This document shows, piece by piece, positions 62,701-64,000 of a stretch of DNA of 64,000 bases. Below the pieces are notes generated by a model that was not told where the DNA came from, did no database searches, and worked only from the letters and a program-made list of their open reading frames with translations. Positions within the stretch are counted from its first letter, which is position 1. Each line of letters starts with the position of its first letter. Origin of the DNA: Cohaesibacter sp. GTDB lineage: Bacteria; Pseudomonadota; Alphaproteobacteria; Rhizobiales; Cohaesibacteraceae. Made by a program: the position numbers and the translations under genes. The DNA lies in the NCBI GenBank assembly GCA_025210795.1, contig JAOAQZ010000019.1:248001-312000 (forward strand), written 5' to 3'.

Positions 62701-64000
62701 TTACAGTCTAGCGCTGCCTTGCCCAAACTCGGGATAGGCTTCTACGCCAATCTCGACTTTATCCAGACCCAATGCTTCCTCGGATTCATCAACACGGATG
62801 CCGATTGTCAGTTTGAGGATATACCAGATCACACCACTTGCGATGAAGGTAAAGGCACCGATTGCGACAACACCAAGCAGCTGAACAGAGAAGCTGGCAT
62901 CAGCATTGGTGAATGGTACGACCAGTGTGCCCCAGATACCTGCAATCAGGTGAACAGGGATCGCACCAACCACATCGTCAATTTTCAGTTTGTCGAGCAG
63001 TGGTACTACAAAGACAACAATCACACCGCCAATGGCACCGATGAATGCTGCTTCAAACAGGTTAGGGGTCAATGGTTCTGCAGTGATGGAGACAAGGCCG
63101 GCAAGCGCGCCATTGAGCACCATGGTGATATCAATTTTTTTGTACAGAATCTGCAGAAGGACGAGCACTGCGACCACGCCAGCGGCGGCTGCAATATTGG
63201 TGTTGGCAAAGATGCGGGAGATAGAAGACGCATCTTCGATGGTGCCCATAGCGAGCTGGGATGCACCGTTAAAGCCGAACCAACCAAGCCACAGAATGAA
63301 TGTACCCAAAGTTGCGAGCGGAATGGAAGAGCCTGGAAGAGGAATAACGCGGCCTTCTGCTGTATATTTACCGGTACGAGCACCAAGGATAAGTGCACCA
63401 GCCAGAGCTGCCCAGCCACCTACGGAGTGAACAAGGGTGGAGCCGGCAAAATCGGAGAAGCCTTTAGCGTCGAGCCAGCCTGTGCCCCACTCCCAAGACC
63501 CGGTGATTGGGTAGAGAATGCCGGTGAGGATCATTGTGAAGATCACAAATGGCCAGAATTTGATACGCTCGGCAAGAGTGCCAGAGACGATCGAAGCGGT
63601 GGTGGCGCAAAAGACCATCTGGAAGAACCAGTCAGAGGCCGCAGAATAATCACCTGCATCGCTGCCGGGATCAGGGATTGCTTTGGGGAAAGGAGAGCCC
63701 ATAAAGCCGCCATCAACGCCTTCATACATCAGGTTATAGCCAACCAGCCAGAACATGATGCCTGCAACAGAGAAGAGAGTGATGTTTTTTAGGCATTGCA
63801 TGGAGACGTTTTTGGTGCGCACAAGGCCAGCTTCGAGCATGGCAAAGCCTGCGGCCATCCACATCACCAGGAAGCCACCGATCAGAAACAGAAGGGTGTT
63901 GAGGATATAGGAAATGTCGGCTGTTTTGGCAAAAGCTGACAGATCAGCAGAGGCAGCGGTTTCCTGAGCGCCTGCCGGAGCAGCAAGGCATAGCGCCATT
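62701..64000 (-). CDS. ammonium transporter (AmtB type) 2, 5' end outside window
   Basis: At least 432 residues of an Amt transporter with 11 membrane segments. It contains twin His (GSTLVHSVGGWAAL and AIPVHLIAGIWG). The N-terminus shows the end of a cleaved signal peptide (CLAAPAGAQE); the first Met of the visible frame is the last complete codon of the window, so the true start very likely lies outside. The gene upstream is probably glnK, as is usual, but cannot be seen. Confidence 0.9.
   Translation of the reverse strand, partial: MALCLAAPAGAQETAASADLSAFAKTADISYILNTLLFLIGGFLVMWMAAGFAMLEAGLVRTKNVSMQCLKNITLFSVAGIMFWLVGYNLMYEGVDGGFMGSPFPKAIPDPGSDAGDYSAASDWFFQMVFCATTASIVSGTLAERIKFWPFVIFTMILTGILYPITGSWEWGTGWLDAKGFSDFAGSTLVHSVGGWAALAGALILGARTGKYTAEGRVIPLPGSSIPLATLGTFILWLGWFGFNGASQLAMGTIEDASSISRIFANTNIAAAAGVVAVLVLLQILYKKIDITMVLNGALAGLVSITAEPLTPNLFEAAFIGAIGGVIVVFVVPLLDKLKIDDVVGAIPVHLIAGIWGTLVVPFTNADASFSVQLLGVVAIGAFTFIASGVIWYILKLTIGIRVDESEEALGLDKVEIGVEAYPEFGQGSARL

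Noticed and set aside
62593..63792. A 399-codon plus-strand frame antisense to amt 2, rich in Cys
   Set aside because: It mirrors the Amt coding sequence, has no ribosome-binding site, and starts inside the terminator hairpin.

Overview
The window is a chromosomal segment of an alphaproteobacterium, most likely a member of the Hyphomicrobiales (Rhizobiales), possibly a marine lineage. The evidence is gene content and order: hemE, hemJ, rho, mnmE, mnmG, rsmG, parA, parB at one end; holA, lptE and leuS nearby; the hemC, hemD, Mic60-like, hemY block divergent from tsaD, gpsA, a YciI gene and an EVE gene; and the ETF-beta lysine methyltransferase. Base composition is moderate. I cannot name a genus from the sequence alone. 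Most of the window is conserved core genome; no CRISPR array, prophage or insertion sequence was seen.

Region 1 (1-11.8 kb) is an origin-proximal segment. It carries the end of hemE, hemJ, rho, then mnmE, mnmG, rsmG, parA and parB. Six parS-like sites built on GTTTCACGTGAA lie here, four of them within 168 bp between mnmE and mnmG. The replication origin itself is not visible and may lie just upstream. An MFS transporter, holA, lptE and leuS follow on the minus strand. Region 2 (14.6-26.7 kb) holds PLP homeostasis (YggS), an L,D-transpeptidase, a response regulator, a cyclic-nucleotide-binding protein, acetyl-CoA synthetase, and a citrulline/ornithine catabolic pair (ctlX, ocd) divergent from an Lrp-type regulator. 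Small conserved proteins, a lysine-forming saccharopine dehydrogenase and a HAD phosphatase complete it. Region 3 (27-35.6 kb) is ffh, rpsP, rimM, trmD, rplS and leuC. Between trmD and rplS sits an unrecognised membrane-anchored coiled-coil protein that looks like an accessory insertion.

Region 4 (35.6-45.2 kb) is the minus-strand tsaD-gpsA-YciI-EVE-methyltransferase group and the plus-strand haem group ending in the Mic60-like and HemY membrane proteins, then a tRNA-Thr(CGU). Region 5 (45.2-47.9 kb), just after the tRNA, is decayed or accessory DNA. It contains a broken membrane-protein gene, a truncated peptide, a 54-residue putative membrane peptide, and then an SDR with a DUF1330 frame that has no ordinary start codon, divergent from a LysR gene. 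Region 6 (48.9-57.3 kb) has a thioesterase and an acyl-CoA synthetase, then an iron-type operon: imelysin, di-haem c-type oxidoreductase, second imelysin, DUF1513 protein. It is preceded by a good sigma-70 promoter, an Irr-box-like sequence and a perfect inverted repeat over the -10. Region 7 (57.5-64 kb) has TerB, a glutamine amidotransferase, YggT, inorganic pyrophosphatase, a secreted protein and two ammonium transporters in tandem. Sigma-54 type promoter elements occur upstream of the first transporter and, as a tandem pair, in the gene-free stretch before yggT.

The strongest candidates for something undescribed are the tandem sigma-54 elements with no obvious gene, the trmD-rplS membrane protein, the operator/leader region of the imelysin operon with its 50-residue ORF, the decayed module behind tRNA-Thr, and the dense, asymmetric parS cluster.
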